Positions 25,392 to 34,337 of a stretch of DNA of 64,000 nt are shown here, piece by piece (the first letter of the stretch is position 1; each line of letters opens with the position of its first letter). The DNA is from Gammaproteobacteria bacterium. Lineage in GTDB: Bacteria > Pseudomonadota > Gammaproteobacteria > Pseudomonadales > Halieaceae. A program made the position numbers and the translations under genes. The notes beneath the pieces were generated by a model, which was not told the DNA's origin, made no database searches, and worked only from the letters and a program-made list of their open reading frames with translations. Location of the stretch: positions 682,001 through 746,000 of the forward strand of contig JAUHXH010000001.1 of NCBI GenBank assembly GCA_030427085.1, read 5' to 3'.

Positions 25392-26711
25392 GTGACAGTT
25401 CTGACGATGAGCCAGGAAGAGATCGACCGATTGGAGGTTATTACGCAGGTCGCTGACCGCCGGCTGAGCCAGCGGCAGGCAGCGGACATTTTGGGGCTGG
25501 GCACACGGCAGGTACAGCGCCTGGTGAGTAACTATCGGCGCGACGGTGCTGCCGGCTTGTTGTCACGACGCCGTGGTGCACCCAGCAACCGCCAGTACCC
25601 CCGGTCACTCCGCGAGCATGTCGTCGCGCTCCTGCGCACGTACTACGCCGATTTTGGCCCGACACTGGCCTGCGAGAAGCTGCTGGAGCACCATGACATC
25701 ACGCTCTCGGTTTCTGCGGTACGGCAATGGATGATCAGTGAGGGTTTGTGGGTGCCCCGGAACCAGCGCCCGATAACTATCCATCAGCCACGCGCCCGGC
25801 GTGAGTGTTTTGGTGAACTGGTGCAGATCGACGGCTCGGATCACTACTGGTTCGAGGACCGTGGACCGCGCTGCACCCTGCTGGTATTCATCGATGACGC
25901 CACCGGCCGATTGCTGCACCTGCGATTTGTGGAGTCAGAGTCGACGTTTGACTACTTTACAGCCACGCGTCGTTACCTGGAGCAATACGGGCGCCCAGTT
26001 GCGTTTTACAGCGATAAACACAGTGTTTTTCGGGTGAATAAGGTCGGTGCGATCGGTGGCGATGGGATGACGCAGTTTGGTCGGGCCCTGCATGAGCTCA
26101 ACATCGACATCATTTGCGCAAACACCTCGCAGGCCAAGGGGCGTGTTGAACGGGCGAACAAGACGCTGCAGGATCGTCTGGTCAAGGAGCTGCGACTCCG
26201 GGAGATCAGTACACACGCTGATGCCAATGCCTACGCTCCGGAGTTCATCGAGGCCTTCAACGGCCGCTTTGCCCGGGAACCCGTGAAGGACAAAAACACC
26301 CATCGCCCATTGGATCCCGAGCTCGAACTGGATGAGATTTTCTGCTGGCGTGAAGAGCGGACCGTGAGCAGCAGCCTCACGGTGCAGTATGACAAGGTGC
26401 TGTACCTGTTGGACAAGACCGTGGCTGTGGCGCAGGAACTGCCTCGCAAGCGTGTGACGGTTTACGACTACTCGGATGGCACGATTTCGATCAAGTACAA
26501 GGGCCTGGCCCTGCCCTACTCTATTTTCGATAAAGCCAGCCAGGTCGATCAGGGGCAGGTGGTGAGTAACAAGCGGTTGGGCGCAGTATTGGCATTTGCC
26601 CAGGAGAGACAGCAGGAGCGACCCACGGCGCGGAGCAAGAAAGGCCCTGCCCGGTCAGCCCAGCGACAATTCAGGGAAGAAAGAACCCGGCAGGACAATC
26701 CTGCTGTTTAA
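25392..26711 (+). CDS. ISNCY-type DDE transposase
   Basis: A 439-residue protein from GTG 25392 with GGGAGG upstream. Its N-terminal helix-turn-helix (SQRQAADILGLGTRQVQRLV) is followed by an rve core with Asp147 (VQIDGSDHYW), Asp208 (AFYSDKHSVF) and Glu253 (GRVERANKTLQ), then a C-terminal beta domain (VTVYDYSDGTISIKYKG). This is the layout of the ISNCY and IS481-related transposases with the Asp-Lys-His second motif. The frame is complete with all catalytic residues, so the element may be mobile. Confidence 0.92.
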   Translation: MTVLTMSQEEIDRLEVITQVADRRLSQRQAADILGLGTRQVQRLVSNYRRDGAAGLLSRRRGAPSNRQYPRSLREHVVALLRTYYADFGPTLACEKLLEHHDITLSVSAVRQWMISEGLWVPRNQRPITIHQPRARRECFGELVQIDGSDHYWFEDRGPRCTLLVFIDDATGRLLHLRFVESESTFDYFTATRRYLEQYGRPVAFYSDKHSVFRVNKVGAIGGDGMTQFGRALHELNIDIICANTSQAKGRVERANKTLQDRLVKELRLREISTHADANAYAPEFIEAFNGRFAREPVKDKNTHRPLDPELELDEIFCWREERTVSSSLTVQYDKVLYLLDKTVAVAQELPRKRVTVYDYSDGTISIKYKGLALPYSIFDKASQVDQGQVVSNKRLGAVLAFAQERQQERPTARSKKGPARSAQRQFREERTRQDNPAV

Positions 26712-26727
26712 TCAACCCGATTCTCCG

Positions 26728-26773
26728 GAGGCGACATTTCTAAAAAATGCAGGGGCCGACATCTCTAAATAAC
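26728..26773. repeat. Right inverted end of the ISNCY-like element
   Basis: On the + strand it reads AGGCGACATTTCTAAAAAA, a spacer, then CGACATCTCTAAATAAC ending at 26773. This is the inverse of the left end, with one extra A:T in the inner run. Confidence 0.78.
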
Positions 26774-26795
26774 GTAGACATTAGGTTTATTGCTT

Positions 26796-27452
26796 CTAAT
26801 GGGAGTTGCTTCCCTGTGGGCGTAGATAAGACTGGTAGCGAGCCCGAGCGGCTTCTCTTGCGTCTTCCAGATCTAAACCATTTTCCTTCAGTTTCGCGCT
26901 GATCAGCTTCTCATCGATCAGGGTCAACCAGGCATCCTGCCCAGTTTGTAGCTCGTAGGCATAGCCCCACACAAAAGCTTCAAAGTAGTCTGGCTGCCTT
27001 ATTAGAACTTCAGGACTGCGAAGAACAGTTAGTCCTTCATAGAGTGTGATGGCCAATGTTAATGCGGCCTGTGTATCGCCGCCCTTTGCGGCCTTTGTAA
27101 GGTAAATTTGCGCTGTGCTGTCCATGAATTGCAGCTTGGCGATCTCATCTGCAGAAAACGAGTGTTTGGAGTTCGCAAGTTCGCCGATGTGGCCGGCGAA
27201 AAGGCGATAAGACTCAAACATCGAAGGTACATGCCCATCGTTGGCCCTTCCGAATAACAAGTCACACTGGTGTGTTGAAGCCTCAGGAAGTAGTTTACAG
27301 GCTGGCAACTGGTGTCTTGAGCTTTTGATCTGTGCAGGTAGCGTTTCACTTGAGCGATGCGATAGCTGCTCCTCATTCGCAGATTTGACGCGATATGAGG
27401 TGCCACAGAGAGCCAGACCGACAATGACTAACCCACAGAAAACGAGCCTCAC
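26796..27452 (-). CDS. Hypothetical exported protein
   Basis: A 218-residue protein with an N-terminal hydrophobic signal (MRLVFCGLVIVGLALCG). The mature part is mostly helical with a Cys pair (PACKLLPEASTHQCDLLF). A possible Sel1/TPR-like repeat is present (YLTKAAKGGDTQAALTLAITLYEG). It ends 22 bases from the right end of the IS. The signal contains LxGLALC followed by G, so a lipoprotein is possible. Function unknown. Confidence 0.6.
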   Translation of the reverse strand: MRLVFCGLVIVGLALCGTSYRVKSANEEQLSHRSSETLPAQIKSSRHQLPACKLLPEASTHQCDLLFGRANDGHVPSMFESYRLFAGHIGELANSKHSFSADEIAKLQFMDSTAQIYLTKAAKGGDTQAALTLAITLYEGLTVLRSPEVLIRQPDYFEAFVWGYAYELQTGQDAWLTLIDEKLISAKLKENGLDLEDAREAARARYQSYLRPQGSNSH

Positions 27453-27478
27453 CGTTTAACCATCCTCAACTTTATCCT

Positions 27479-28357
27479 TTACAGTTTAAACACCCGCTCA
27501 GCATTCCCCCGCAAAAACTTTGGCCACACCTCATCCTTGAACGGTACACCCGGCATATCACTAAAGATGCGCTCCAGTGACAATCCCATCGGGAAGTAAC
27601 CGGCGTACATGATTTTGTCCGCGCCGCGTGTGTTGGCGAACTGAATGATGTCCTGCGGATAGTGCTTGGGCGCGAAGGCGCTGGTCGAGTAATACAGGTT
27701 CTCGTATTTCAACATGAGCTTGCAGGCCAGTTCGGTCCAGGGCTCTGCGCCGTGTCGCATGACGAATTTGAGTTCCGGGAAAAACCAGCAGATTTCATCG
27801 AGGTGTTCGACTTTCTGTGCTTCCATGGGGATCCGTGGACCCGGCACGCCCACACAAGAGCAAAACGGGATATCCAGGTCGATACAGGTGACGAAAATGG
27901 GAAACCAGCGCTTATCGTTCAGCGGCACCGTTGGGCACGTACCAGCCGGGAAGGCCGTTACGGCCTTGATGTCGAACTGCTCCTTCATGCGCCTGATTTT
28001 GCGCACCTCTTCCATACCTTTGTTGGGATTACACTCGTAGGACGCAAAGAAGCGATCGGGATGCTTCCTCACCGCTTCATTCTGTAGCAAGGCCGCGCCC
28101 TCCGGCGCTTCGTCCACGCTGATCATGGCCCGACCAATGCCAACCTCGTCCATTTTATCCAGCGTATAAGCGATGTAATCGCCCTGCTTCCCGGTGTCTG
28201 GAATGTCCTTGAACATATAGGCTGCAGGCATTTTGAACAGTTTATGACTCTGCTCGTCCATCAACAGAGGCTTCATGAAGTCGTACATTGCCGAATTGTC
28301 GTCGCCAGGAATGGCGAGCATCAGATCGATCACCCCGATATCGGTGGGCATGGGCAT
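27479..28357 (-). CDS. Amidohydrolase-family (Amidohydro_2) protein with altered metal motif
   Basis: A 292-residue TIM-barrel protein of the Amidohydrolase_2 type, with C-terminal MYAGYFPMGLSLERIF and a closing FLRGNAERVFKL typical of that family. The first-strand HxH metal motif is absent: the opening reads VIDLMLAIPGDDN. Of other usual ligands, MRHGAEPW keeps a His. It may therefore bind metal differently or act as a decarboxylase/hydrolase of unusual type. It is divergent from the LuxR-type regulator at 28566 and sits beside the steroid operon, so a role there is possible. Confidence 0.75.
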   Translation of the reverse strand: MPMPTDIGVIDLMLAIPGDDNSAMYDFMKPLLMDEQSHKLFKMPAAYMFKDIPDTGKQGDYIAYTLDKMDEVGIGRAMISVDEAPEGAALLQNEAVRKHPDRFFASYECNPNKGMEEVRKIRRMKEQFDIKAVTAFPAGTCPTVPLNDKRWFPIFVTCIDLDIPFCSCVGVPGPRIPMEAQKVEHLDEICWFFPELKFVMRHGAEPWTELACKLMLKYENLYYSTSAFAPKHYPQDIIQFANTRGADKIMYAGYFPMGLSLERIFSDMPGVPFKDEVWPKFLRGNAERVFKL

Positions 28358-28565
28358 TGCGGCAATCTCCTGCGCAGATCAGGGCGTGTGAGCTGAATCT
28401 GATGCTACCCATTAGGCCGTGTAGATGGCAACCAGCGTGCGCTAGTTTGAACAGACGATGACAAGGCTTTACCGGGGCCCTCACTTTGTGACAAAGTCTG
28501 ACTCTGTCGGCGCTCTCGTGAAAGCCGCTTCCGTAGTTGCTAACGGAAACTATTCCAAGAAGAAC
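28358..28565. promoter_or_regulatory. Divergent promoter region, amidohydrolase / LuxR regulator
   Basis: About 200 bases between the starts of the minus-strand amidohydrolase and the plus-strand regulator. It must carry the promoters of both. No clear palindromic operator was recognised. An in-frame ATG at 28458 could extend the regulator, but the extension has no domain character. Confidence 0.4.
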
Positions 28566-29711
28566 ATGGCACACGATATATCCATACCAGCCTTCAGTCG
28601 CCTGCTGAGTCATCTGTATGACGGCCATCTGGAAGAGGACCCCTACAGTCATTTCCTGGACGAAGTCAGTGCAGTGCTGGACCTGAACTTCGCCTCCATG
28701 ACCCTGCGCGAACCGCTGGGCGAGGACGGCGGCCTGCTGTTTATCTCCAGTGACAAGCTCGCTAAAACGCTGATAGACGATCACGACAACCCCTACACCG
28801 ACCAGTACTACACCTCGGATATCATGAGCAACCTGCCTTGGGGCAAGGTAGTGACCATTGACGAGTTGATGTCTTACGACTCGTTTGAAAATACGGAGCT
28901 CTACAGAATCTGTATGGCACCGATCGACATCTATCACATGGCAGGCATCGACCTGCGCCTGGCTAACGGTCAGCGCTTTACGGTGCGCTTCTGTCGCCCT
29001 CGAGCGGCAGATAACTTCAGCGCGGATGACCGCGCCTTCATGTTGGAACTGGCACCGCACATTCAGCGTGCCGTGGCCAATGGTATGCAGTTAATCCAGT
29101 TGGACAGTGAGCGCAAGCTGTTCTCCAGTACCATATCCGGACTTTCCATTGGGATTGTCACGCTGGACAAGCGCAGCAAGGTGGTAACCTGCAACGCCGC
29201 CGCGGACCAGATTCTGCGCGACAAAGATGGTGTGTCGATCGTGAACGACCATCTCTACATCGCTAATACGGCGGCCCGCGAGAAGTTCGTTGAGTACGTC
29301 GCCCTGGTGTTAGAGGCACAGAGGGATCAGTCCCCTGCCCCACTCAATGCCCTGGCCGTGCCTCGCCCATCGGGTAAGGGAAACCTGGAAATTCTGGTGA
29401 AGCCGATGGTGGTGGAAAAGAATGTCGAATCCGCCGACACGCCGCACATCATGCTGTTTGTGAGTGACCCGGAGCGCAAACACGAGATCGACATTAAAAT
29501 GCTGATGTCGCTGTATCAACTGACTCGGGCGGAATCCATGCTGGCCAAGCAGTTGGCCGCAGGTATGACTCTCGATCAGAGTGCCACCCACCTGGGTATC
29601 GCTCGCAATACTGCCCGGGCGCAACTGCGCTCTATTTTCGCCAAGACCGGGGTTACCCAGCAGTCGTTATTGGTAAGCCTGATATTGAAGAGTCTGGCAA
29701 CCTTTTCGTGA
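28566..29711 (+). CDS. LuxR-type transcriptional regulator with PAS-like domain
   Basis: A 381-residue protein from the ATG at 28566 (MAHDISIPAFSRL). An N-terminal sensory region (about 1-185) is followed by a PAS-like segment (FSSTISGLSIGIVTLDKRSK, about 192-300). A C-terminal LuxR helix-turn-helix closes it (LTRAESMLAKQLAAGMTLDQ and HLGIARNTARAQLRSIFAKT). It is the only regulator next to the steroid operon and converges on its last gene, so it may control that operon or the amidohydrolase. Mycobacterial HIP genes use the TetR-type KstR2 instead; none is visible here. Confidence 0.82.
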   Translation: MAHDISIPAFSRLLSHLYDGHLEEDPYSHFLDEVSAVLDLNFASMTLREPLGEDGGLLFISSDKLAKTLIDDHDNPYTDQYYTSDIMSNLPWGKVVTIDELMSYDSFENTELYRICMAPIDIYHMAGIDLRLANGQRFTVRFCRPRAADNFSADDRAFMLELAPHIQRAVANGMQLIQLDSERKLFSSTISGLSIGIVTLDKRSKVVTCNAAADQILRDKDGVSIVNDHLYIANTAAREKFVEYVALVLEAQRDQSPAPLNALAVPRPSGKGNLEILVKPMVVEKNVESADTPHIMLFVSDPERKHEIDIKMLMSLYQLTRAESMLAKQLAAGMTLDQSATHLGIARNTARAQLRSIFAKTGVTQQSLLVSLILKSLATFS

Positions 29712-29717
29712 TGGCCC

Positions 29718-29744
29718 TTACCCTGGCTTAATCAGGCCGGGTAA
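29718..29744. terminator. Possible bidirectional terminator hairpin
   Basis: TTACCC-T-GGC, a loop TTAATCAG, then GCCGGGTAA form a 9-bp stem with one bulge between the convergent LuxR-type and MaoC genes. There is no T-run, so it is only a candidate. Confidence 0.3.
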
Positions 29745-30190
29745 TAGCGAGAAATAGTATCCACCACACACGCCGGGCGATCACTGCCCTCTATTTCAAC
29801 AGTCACACGCGTAGTAGCCTGTATACCACCCTTGACCACTTCGGCGGCGATCAACTGCCCCACGCCACGTACTCGCGAATCCACAGGCACCGGTGCAGGA
29901 AAGCGCAGCTTGTCGCTACCGTAGTTCACACCCATCGAAATGCCCTGCACTTCGATAATCTGGGGAAGAAATAGATTTACGAGCGACAGGGTCAAGTAGC
30001 CGTGGGCGATGGTGGACTTGAATGGCCCTTCCTTCGCCTTCTCGGGATCGACGTGTATCCATTGATCGTCGCCTGTTGCTTCCGCAAAGGTGTTGATACG
30101 CGCCTGGTCAATCTGAAGCCAATCGCTGCTACCCAGGTGGTCACCCACGTGATCGAGCAGTTCTTCGGGTGACTTAAATACAGTGGTCAC
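29732..30190 (-). CDS. MaoC-like hot-dog 3-hydroxyacyl-thioester dehydratase (HtdZ type)
   Basis: A 152-residue single hot-dog protein. The hydratase-2 motif is present as FAEATGDDQWIHVDPEKA (Asp and His of the active site), followed by IAHGYLTLSLV and NYGSDKLRFPAPVPVDSRVR. It closely resembles the mycobacterial HtdZ/NodN-like enzymes. It would hydrate an enoyl-CoA or dehydrate a 3-hydroxyacyl-CoA. It is the last gene of the steroid C/D-ring operon, 16 bases after ipdF. Its exact step is unknown; it could act in degradation of a ring-derived CoA ester. Confidence 0.85.
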   Translation of the reverse strand: MTTVFKSPEELLDHVGDHLGSSDWLQIDQARINTFAEATGDDQWIHVDPEKAKEGPFKSTIAHGYLTLSLVNLFLPQIIEVQGISMGVNYGSDKLRFPAPVPVDSRVRGVGQLIAAEVVKGGIQATTRVTVEIEGSDRPACVVDTISRYYPA

Positions 30191-30206
30191 AACGTTCCCT
30201 CTTTGT

Positions 30207-30995
30207 TCAGGCTCGCTGGCTGGAACAGGCGATGGTTTCGCCGGTGAGATAGCTGGAATAATCCGAAGCCAGGAAGATCATCACATTGGCCACCTCCCAC
30301 ACCTCGGCCCCACGACCGTAGGCTTCGCGAGCCTCAAGTTCTGCCAGCAGATCCTCCGGTGCGGATTTTTTCAGCATGGAATGAACCGCCAGCGATGGCG
30401 AAACCGCATTGATACGCACGCCAAACTCGGCGGCCTCCAGTGCTGCACAGCGCGTCAGTGCCATCACACCGGCCTTCGCCGCTGCGTAGTGGGCCTGCTC
30501 CTTTTGCGCACGCCAGCCTAGCACCGAGGCGTTGTTGACGATAACGCCCTCCCCGCGCGCTTTCATCACGGTCATCATGTAGCGGGTCATGCGCATGGTG
30601 CCGTTCAGGGTAACGTCGATCACTTTGTTCCATTCTTCATCATCCATGTCGATCAGGGCCTTTGAAGTACCCAGCCCGGCGTTGTTGATCAGGATGTCCA
30701 CGCCACCGAGTTGTGCTTCAGCGAAATCGATCAGGGATCGTACAGCCGATTCGTCTGTTACATTGCACAGTTGGCCGTAAACGGCCTCCAGGCCGGTTGT
30801 TTCCCTGAGTTTTTCCACAGACGCAGACAGCCGCCCCTCGTGGATGTCACTGATCACAATGCCGCGGCAGCCCTCTTCCACTGCTCTGGTAGCGGCGGAA
30901 AAACCAATTCCCGCACCCGCTGCAGCCGTGATCAGTACCGACTTTTCCTGCAACAGGTTGTGCCCCGTTACATACTGGGGATTATGGATGTCCAT
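30207..30995 (-). CDS. ipdF: IpdF-like SDR (5-oxo reductase of HIP-CoA)
   Basis: A 262-residue short-chain dehydrogenase. It has the glycine-rich cofactor loop (ITAAAGAGIGFSAA), the NNAG motif, an active-site Ser in NNASVLGW and the YAAAK Tyr-Lys pair. Its closest recalled relative is mycobacterial IpdF, which reduces the 5-oxo group of the steroid-derived HIP-CoA. Position directly beside the FadE30-like gene repeats the mycobacterial order. The pathway assignment comes from resemblance and context rather than from residues specific to the substrate. Confidence 0.82.
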   Translation of the reverse strand: MDIHNPQYVTGHNLLQEKSVLITAAAGAGIGFSAATRAVEEGCRGIVISDIHEGRLSASVEKLRETTGLEAVYGQLCNVTDESAVRSLIDFAEAQLGGVDILINNAGLGTSKALIDMDDEEWNKVIDVTLNGTMRMTRYMMTVMKARGEGVIVNNASVLGWRAQKEQAHYAAAKAGVMALTRCAALEAAEFGVRINAVSPSLAVHSMLKKSAPEDLLAELEAREAYGRGAEVWEVANVMIFLASDYSSYLTGETIACSSQRA

Positions 30996-31025
30996 GCATT
31001 CCTCCTGCCGTGCTTCGGTGCACGC

Positions 31026-32228
31026 TCACTTCGCCGGCCACCGTGGCTCCTTTGGCATGCCCAGGCCTCGCTCAGCAATGATATTGCGCTGGATCTCATT
31101 GGTGCCGCCGTAAATCGTATCGGCGCGCACAAAGAGAAACAGCGATTGCAGGCGAGTCAGTTCGTAGGGTTTGCCGGCGAGCACCTGATGCGCGGGGCCC
31201 ATCACATCCATGGCCAGTTCGCCCAGATCGCGATGCCAGTTCGACCAGAACAATTTGTAGATCAGCGCCTCTTTCTGCAGCGATCCGTCACTGCCATCTT
31301 GCCCCGACAGCATGCGCATGGCGTTATAGCGCATGATTTTCAGGTCCGCGTGAGCACAGGCAATACGCTGCCGAATTACAGGGTCCTCTGCTGCACCGTT
31401 CTCTTTTGCCAGTGCAACAATGTCGTTGAGCTCATTCTGAAACTGCATTTGCTGCCCGAGCGTGGAGACACCGCGTTCAAAGCCCAATAGGCCCATGGCC
31501 ACCGCCCAACCCTGCCCTGGCTCGCCGACGATATCCTGAGCATCGCACTGCGCATCATCAAAGAAAACTTCATTGAATTCACTGGTGCCGGTTAGCTGTT
31601 GGATAGGCCGGACATCGACGCCGGGTTGATCCATGGCTACCAGGAAAAACCCCAGGCCGTTGTGGCCGACCGAGTCGGGATCGGTGCGTGCGATGACAAA
31701 ACAGAAGTCCGCCTCGTGCGCCAGTGAGGTCCAGACTTTCTGGCCGTTCAATAGCCACTTTCCGGCCGAGGCGTCAAAGCGCGCTTTGGTTTTGACATTC
31801 GCGAGATCTGAACCGGCGCCCGGTTCGGAGTATCCCTGGCACCACAATTCAGTGCCGGCGAGGATGCCCGGTAAATACTTTTGTTGGTGATAATCGTTAC
31901 CAAACGCAATGATGGTCGGTCCCGCCAAGCCCTCGCCGATGTGCCCGACCCGTCCAGGCGCACCGGCGCGGGCGTATTCCTCGAAGAAAATCACCTGTTG
32001 TTCGATGGTGCAGCCGCGGCCGCCATAAACCTCCGGCCAGCCCACACAGGTCCAGCCCCCTTCGGCGAGCTTTTGCTCCCAGGCCTGACGTTCGGCGGGA
32101 AACATGTGTTCGTCGCCGGGGCCGCCTCGAAACTTCAGTTGCTCAAACTCGCCTGTCAGGTTGTTCTCAAGCCAGCCGGCGATTTCCTTACGGAAGCGCT
32201 CATCGGCTTCGCTGAATTCGAGCCTCAT
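31026..32228 (-). CDS. fadE30: FadE30-like acyl-CoA dehydrogenase
   Basis: A 400-residue flavin acyl-CoA dehydrogenase. The distinctive stretches LTGEFEQLKFRGGPGDEH, ELWCQGYSEPGAGSDLANV, FNEVFFDDAQCDAQDIVG, ERGVSTLGQQMQFQNEL and NWHRDLGELAMDVMG correspond closely to mycobacterial FadE30. FadE30 desaturates the propionyl side chain of 5-hydroxy-HIP-CoA. The C-terminal RADTIYGGTNEIQRNIIAER is the general family signature. It overlaps the preceding operon gene by 4 bases. Confidence 0.9.
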   Translation of the reverse strand: MRLEFSEADERFRKEIAGWLENNLTGEFEQLKFRGGPGDEHMFPAERQAWEQKLAEGGWTCVGWPEVYGGRGCTIEQQVIFFEEYARAGAPGRVGHIGEGLAGPTIIAFGNDYHQQKYLPGILAGTELWCQGYSEPGAGSDLANVKTKARFDASAGKWLLNGQKVWTSLAHEADFCFVIARTDPDSVGHNGLGFFLVAMDQPGVDVRPIQQLTGTSEFNEVFFDDAQCDAQDIVGEPGQGWAVAMGLLGFERGVSTLGQQMQFQNELNDIVALAKENGAAEDPVIRQRIACAHADLKIMRYNAMRMLSGQDGSDGSLQKEALIYKLFWSNWHRDLGELAMDVMGPAHQVLAGKPYELTRLQSLFLFVRADTIYGGTNEIQRNIIAERGLGMPKEPRWPAK

Positions 32229-33415
32229 GACGTCGCCGCCTGCTCGTGATCGAGCAGCAGGTTGGCCAGACGCTCCCGGTGCCAGACGGGGCTACCCAAC
32301 AGATGCTCGCCTGCTTTGGCGCGTTTGAAATACAAATGCACGTCGTATTCCCAGGTGAAGCCCACGCCACCGTGCAGCTGGAGTGCATCAGCGCTATTTA
32401 ACAAAAAGGCTTCCGACGCTGTGCTTTTAGCGATACTGGCTGCTTCAGACAGCTCACCTGCCAGCGGGCCGGCCGCCAAGGCCTCCTGTGCGATACAGGC
32501 GGCGTAGTACACGCCTGAGCGAGCCACTTCCAGCCGGGTCATCATATCGGCGGCTCTGTGCTTAACGGCCTGAAAGCTCGCTATGGGCCGATTGAACTGT
32601 TCTCGCTCCAGCGTGTAAGCCACCGTCATGCCGAGCATTTGCTGTGCGCCGCCCACTTGCTCGGCAGCAAGAGCGATGGCGGCCAGGTCCAAAGTTGTGC
32701 GCAGTGCAGACCAACCTTCGCCCGCTGTGCCCAACAGGTTTTCCGCAGCCACCTGAACATTGTCGTAATGCACTCTCGCCTGTCGGCGGGTCTGGTCCAT
32801 GGTGGCCAGCGTTTCCCGAGTCAGCCCCGCGGTATTCGCTGGAACGAGAAAAATGGAGATGCCCTTCTCGCCTGCCGTATTGGGAAGCCGCGCCGCCACA
32901 ATCAGGGTTTCAGCGCTTGCGCCGTCTACCACGTAATGTTGTGTACCAGTGAGTCGATAGCCATCGCCGTCGGGCTGGGCGATCAACTCCACTATCTCGG
33001 GGCCCCACTGTCCGCCCCGGCGCGCCGCTGCCGTGCCCCCAAAGGCCAGCGTCATAGTTTGCCCTTGCACCACGCCGTTGAGGTATTGCGCTTGCTGCTG
33101 CCGATTGCCGGCTAGGAGTAAGGCATTCACCGCCATGCACACAGTGGAGAAAAACGGAGAACACAGCAGATAGCGCCCCATCTGCTCCTGCAAGGCGACC
33201 AGTTCTACATACCCGAGTCCCATCCCGCCACAGTGTTCATCAATATGCACCGCCGGCCAACACAGTTCAGTAGCGATACGGCGCCACAGATCCCGGTCAT
33301 AACCGGGTTCGCTAAGCATCGCGCGGCGAATCGCATCGCTGGTGGACGTTTCCGACAGGAAAGCTGCCGCCGCTTCGCGAATCATCTCCTGCTCATCAGA
33401 GAACGCGAAATCCAT
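32225..33415 (-). CDS. Acyl-CoA dehydrogenase, beta-type partner (FadE32/33-like)
   Basis: A 396-residue acyl-CoA dehydrogenase fold (N-terminal MDFAFSDEQEMIREAAAAFL; C-terminal LQLHGGVGFTWEYDVHLYFK). Its end pattern GVGFTWEYDVHLY is usual for the subunit that pairs with a FadE30/31-type partner in steroid-degrading alpha2-beta2 enzymes. It overlaps fadE30 by 4 bases (start/stop ATGA), so the two may form a complex, or it may pair with the FadE31-like protein. The similar protein at 35515 is a second such subunit. Specific step unknown. Confidence 0.82.
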   Translation of the reverse strand: MDFAFSDEQEMIREAAAAFLSETSTSDAIRRAMLSEPGYDRDLWRRIATELCWPAVHIDEHCGGMGLGYVELVALQEQMGRYLLCSPFFSTVCMAVNALLLAGNRQQQAQYLNGVVQGQTMTLAFGGTAAARRGGQWGPEIVELIAQPDGDGYRLTGTQHYVVDGASAETLIVAARLPNTAGEKGISIFLVPANTAGLTRETLATMDQTRRQARVHYDNVQVAAENLLGTAGEGWSALRTTLDLAAIALAAEQVGGAQQMLGMTVAYTLEREQFNRPIASFQAVKHRAADMMTRLEVARSGVYYAACIAQEALAAGPLAGELSEAASIAKSTASEAFLLNSADALQLHGGVGFTWEYDVHLYFKRAKAGEHLLGSPVWHRERLANLLLDHEQAATS

Positions 33416-33420
33416 TGGGC

Positions 33421-34305
33421 TTAGCTCCCCCAGACTTTCTGGGCGGGAATTTCTTTGGACAGCAATTCAGCCATCACGCCGCCAATCTCCGCCGGCGCCC
33501 AGGCAGCGCCTCGATCAACACCCTCGGTAGTACGCCAGCCGTCGCAGATACAAATGCGCCCGCCTTCCGCCTCAAATACACGGCCCGTCACATGCCCGGC
33601 TTCGGCGGATGCCAACCAGGCCAGAAGGTTCGAAACGTTTTCGGGGGCGAAATGGTCAAAACTACCATCTACCGGCTTTGCCATACGTTCGGCCATGGCC
33701 GGTACGGCGGTGGTCATGCCCGTTCTGGCTGACGGGGCGATGGCATTGGCGGTGATGCCGTAACGGGTTAGCTCCGCTGCCTGATTCAGGGTGAGCGCAG
33801 CAATGCCGGCTTTGGCGGCTGCGTAGTTGGACTGGCCAATGGAGCCCTGCAGGCCTGCCCCGGAGGTGGTGTTGATGATCCGCGCAGATACCGGCTCACC
33901 ACTTTTGGATTGCCCGCGCCAGTAGTGCACAGCGTGGGAGCTAATGCAGAAATGCCCCTTGAGATGCACCGCCATGATTGCGTCCCACTCGGACTCTGTC
34001 ATTGATGCGAACATCCGATCGCGATTGATGCCAGCGTTGTTGACGACGATGTGCAAACCGCCAAATGTTTCGATAGCCAGTTTTACCGCATTCAAACTGT
34101 CTTCGTAGTGGGTGATATCCGATGCGTTGACCACTGCCTTCCCGCCACCCGCCACGATCTCGTCCACGACCAACTGCGCGGCAGGAACGTTGATGTCGTT
34201 GACCACTACTGAGCAACCTTCGGCGGCGAAGACCCTGGCATGGGCCGCTCCCAGTCCACCGCCGGCGCCGGTAATAATGGCTACTCGACCATCCAGAATT
34301 CCCAT
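33421..34305 (-). CDS. SDR of the Rv3548c type, steroid ring catabolism
   Basis: I start at the ATG at 34305 (MGILDGRVAIITGAGGGLG), giving 294 residues; the longer frame adds an implausible N-terminus. Motifs: TGAGGGLG, VVNNAG, NTTSGAGLQGSIGQS and the YAAAK pair. The unusual insert AVHYWRGQSKSGEPVSARII and the C-terminal region (FEAEGGRICICDGWRT) are shared with the mycobacterial SDR Rv3548c of the KstR2 regulon. It most likely oxidises a 3-hydroxyacyl-CoA formed from the HIP side chain. It lies between fadA6 and the second dehydrogenase gene. Confidence 0.82.
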   Translation of the reverse strand: MGILDGRVAIITGAGGGLGAAHARVFAAEGCSVVVNDINVPAAQLVVDEIVAGGGKAVVNASDITHYEDSLNAVKLAIETFGGLHIVVNNAGINRDRMFASMTESEWDAIMAVHLKGHFCISSHAVHYWRGQSKSGEPVSARIINTTSGAGLQGSIGQSNYAAAKAGIAALTLNQAAELTRYGITANAIAPSARTGMTTAVPAMAERMAKPVDGSFDHFAPENVSNLLAWLASAEAGHVTGRVFEAEGGRICICDGWRTTEGVDRGAAWAPAEIGGVMAELLSKEIPAQKVWGS

Positions 34306-34337
34306 AACTACCTTCCGTATCCCTTGATCAACCGGCC

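Larger units (their letters stand above)
25302..26773 (+). mobile_element. ISNCY-like insertion sequence with long inverted ends
   Basis: The ends are related inverted repeats of about 44 bases. The left end starts GTTTTTTAGTAATGTCG and the right end, read inward, starts GTTATTTAGAGATGTCG. After a 9-base gap both contain TTTTTAGAAATGTCGCCT. Each end thus carries two copies of a TTTAGnnATGTCG word. The element is 1472 bp with one transposase gene. Flanking bases are GTAGGC on the left and GTAGAC on the right, a possible 6-bp target duplication with one mismatch. It lies 12 bases from dif. Confidence 0.85.
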
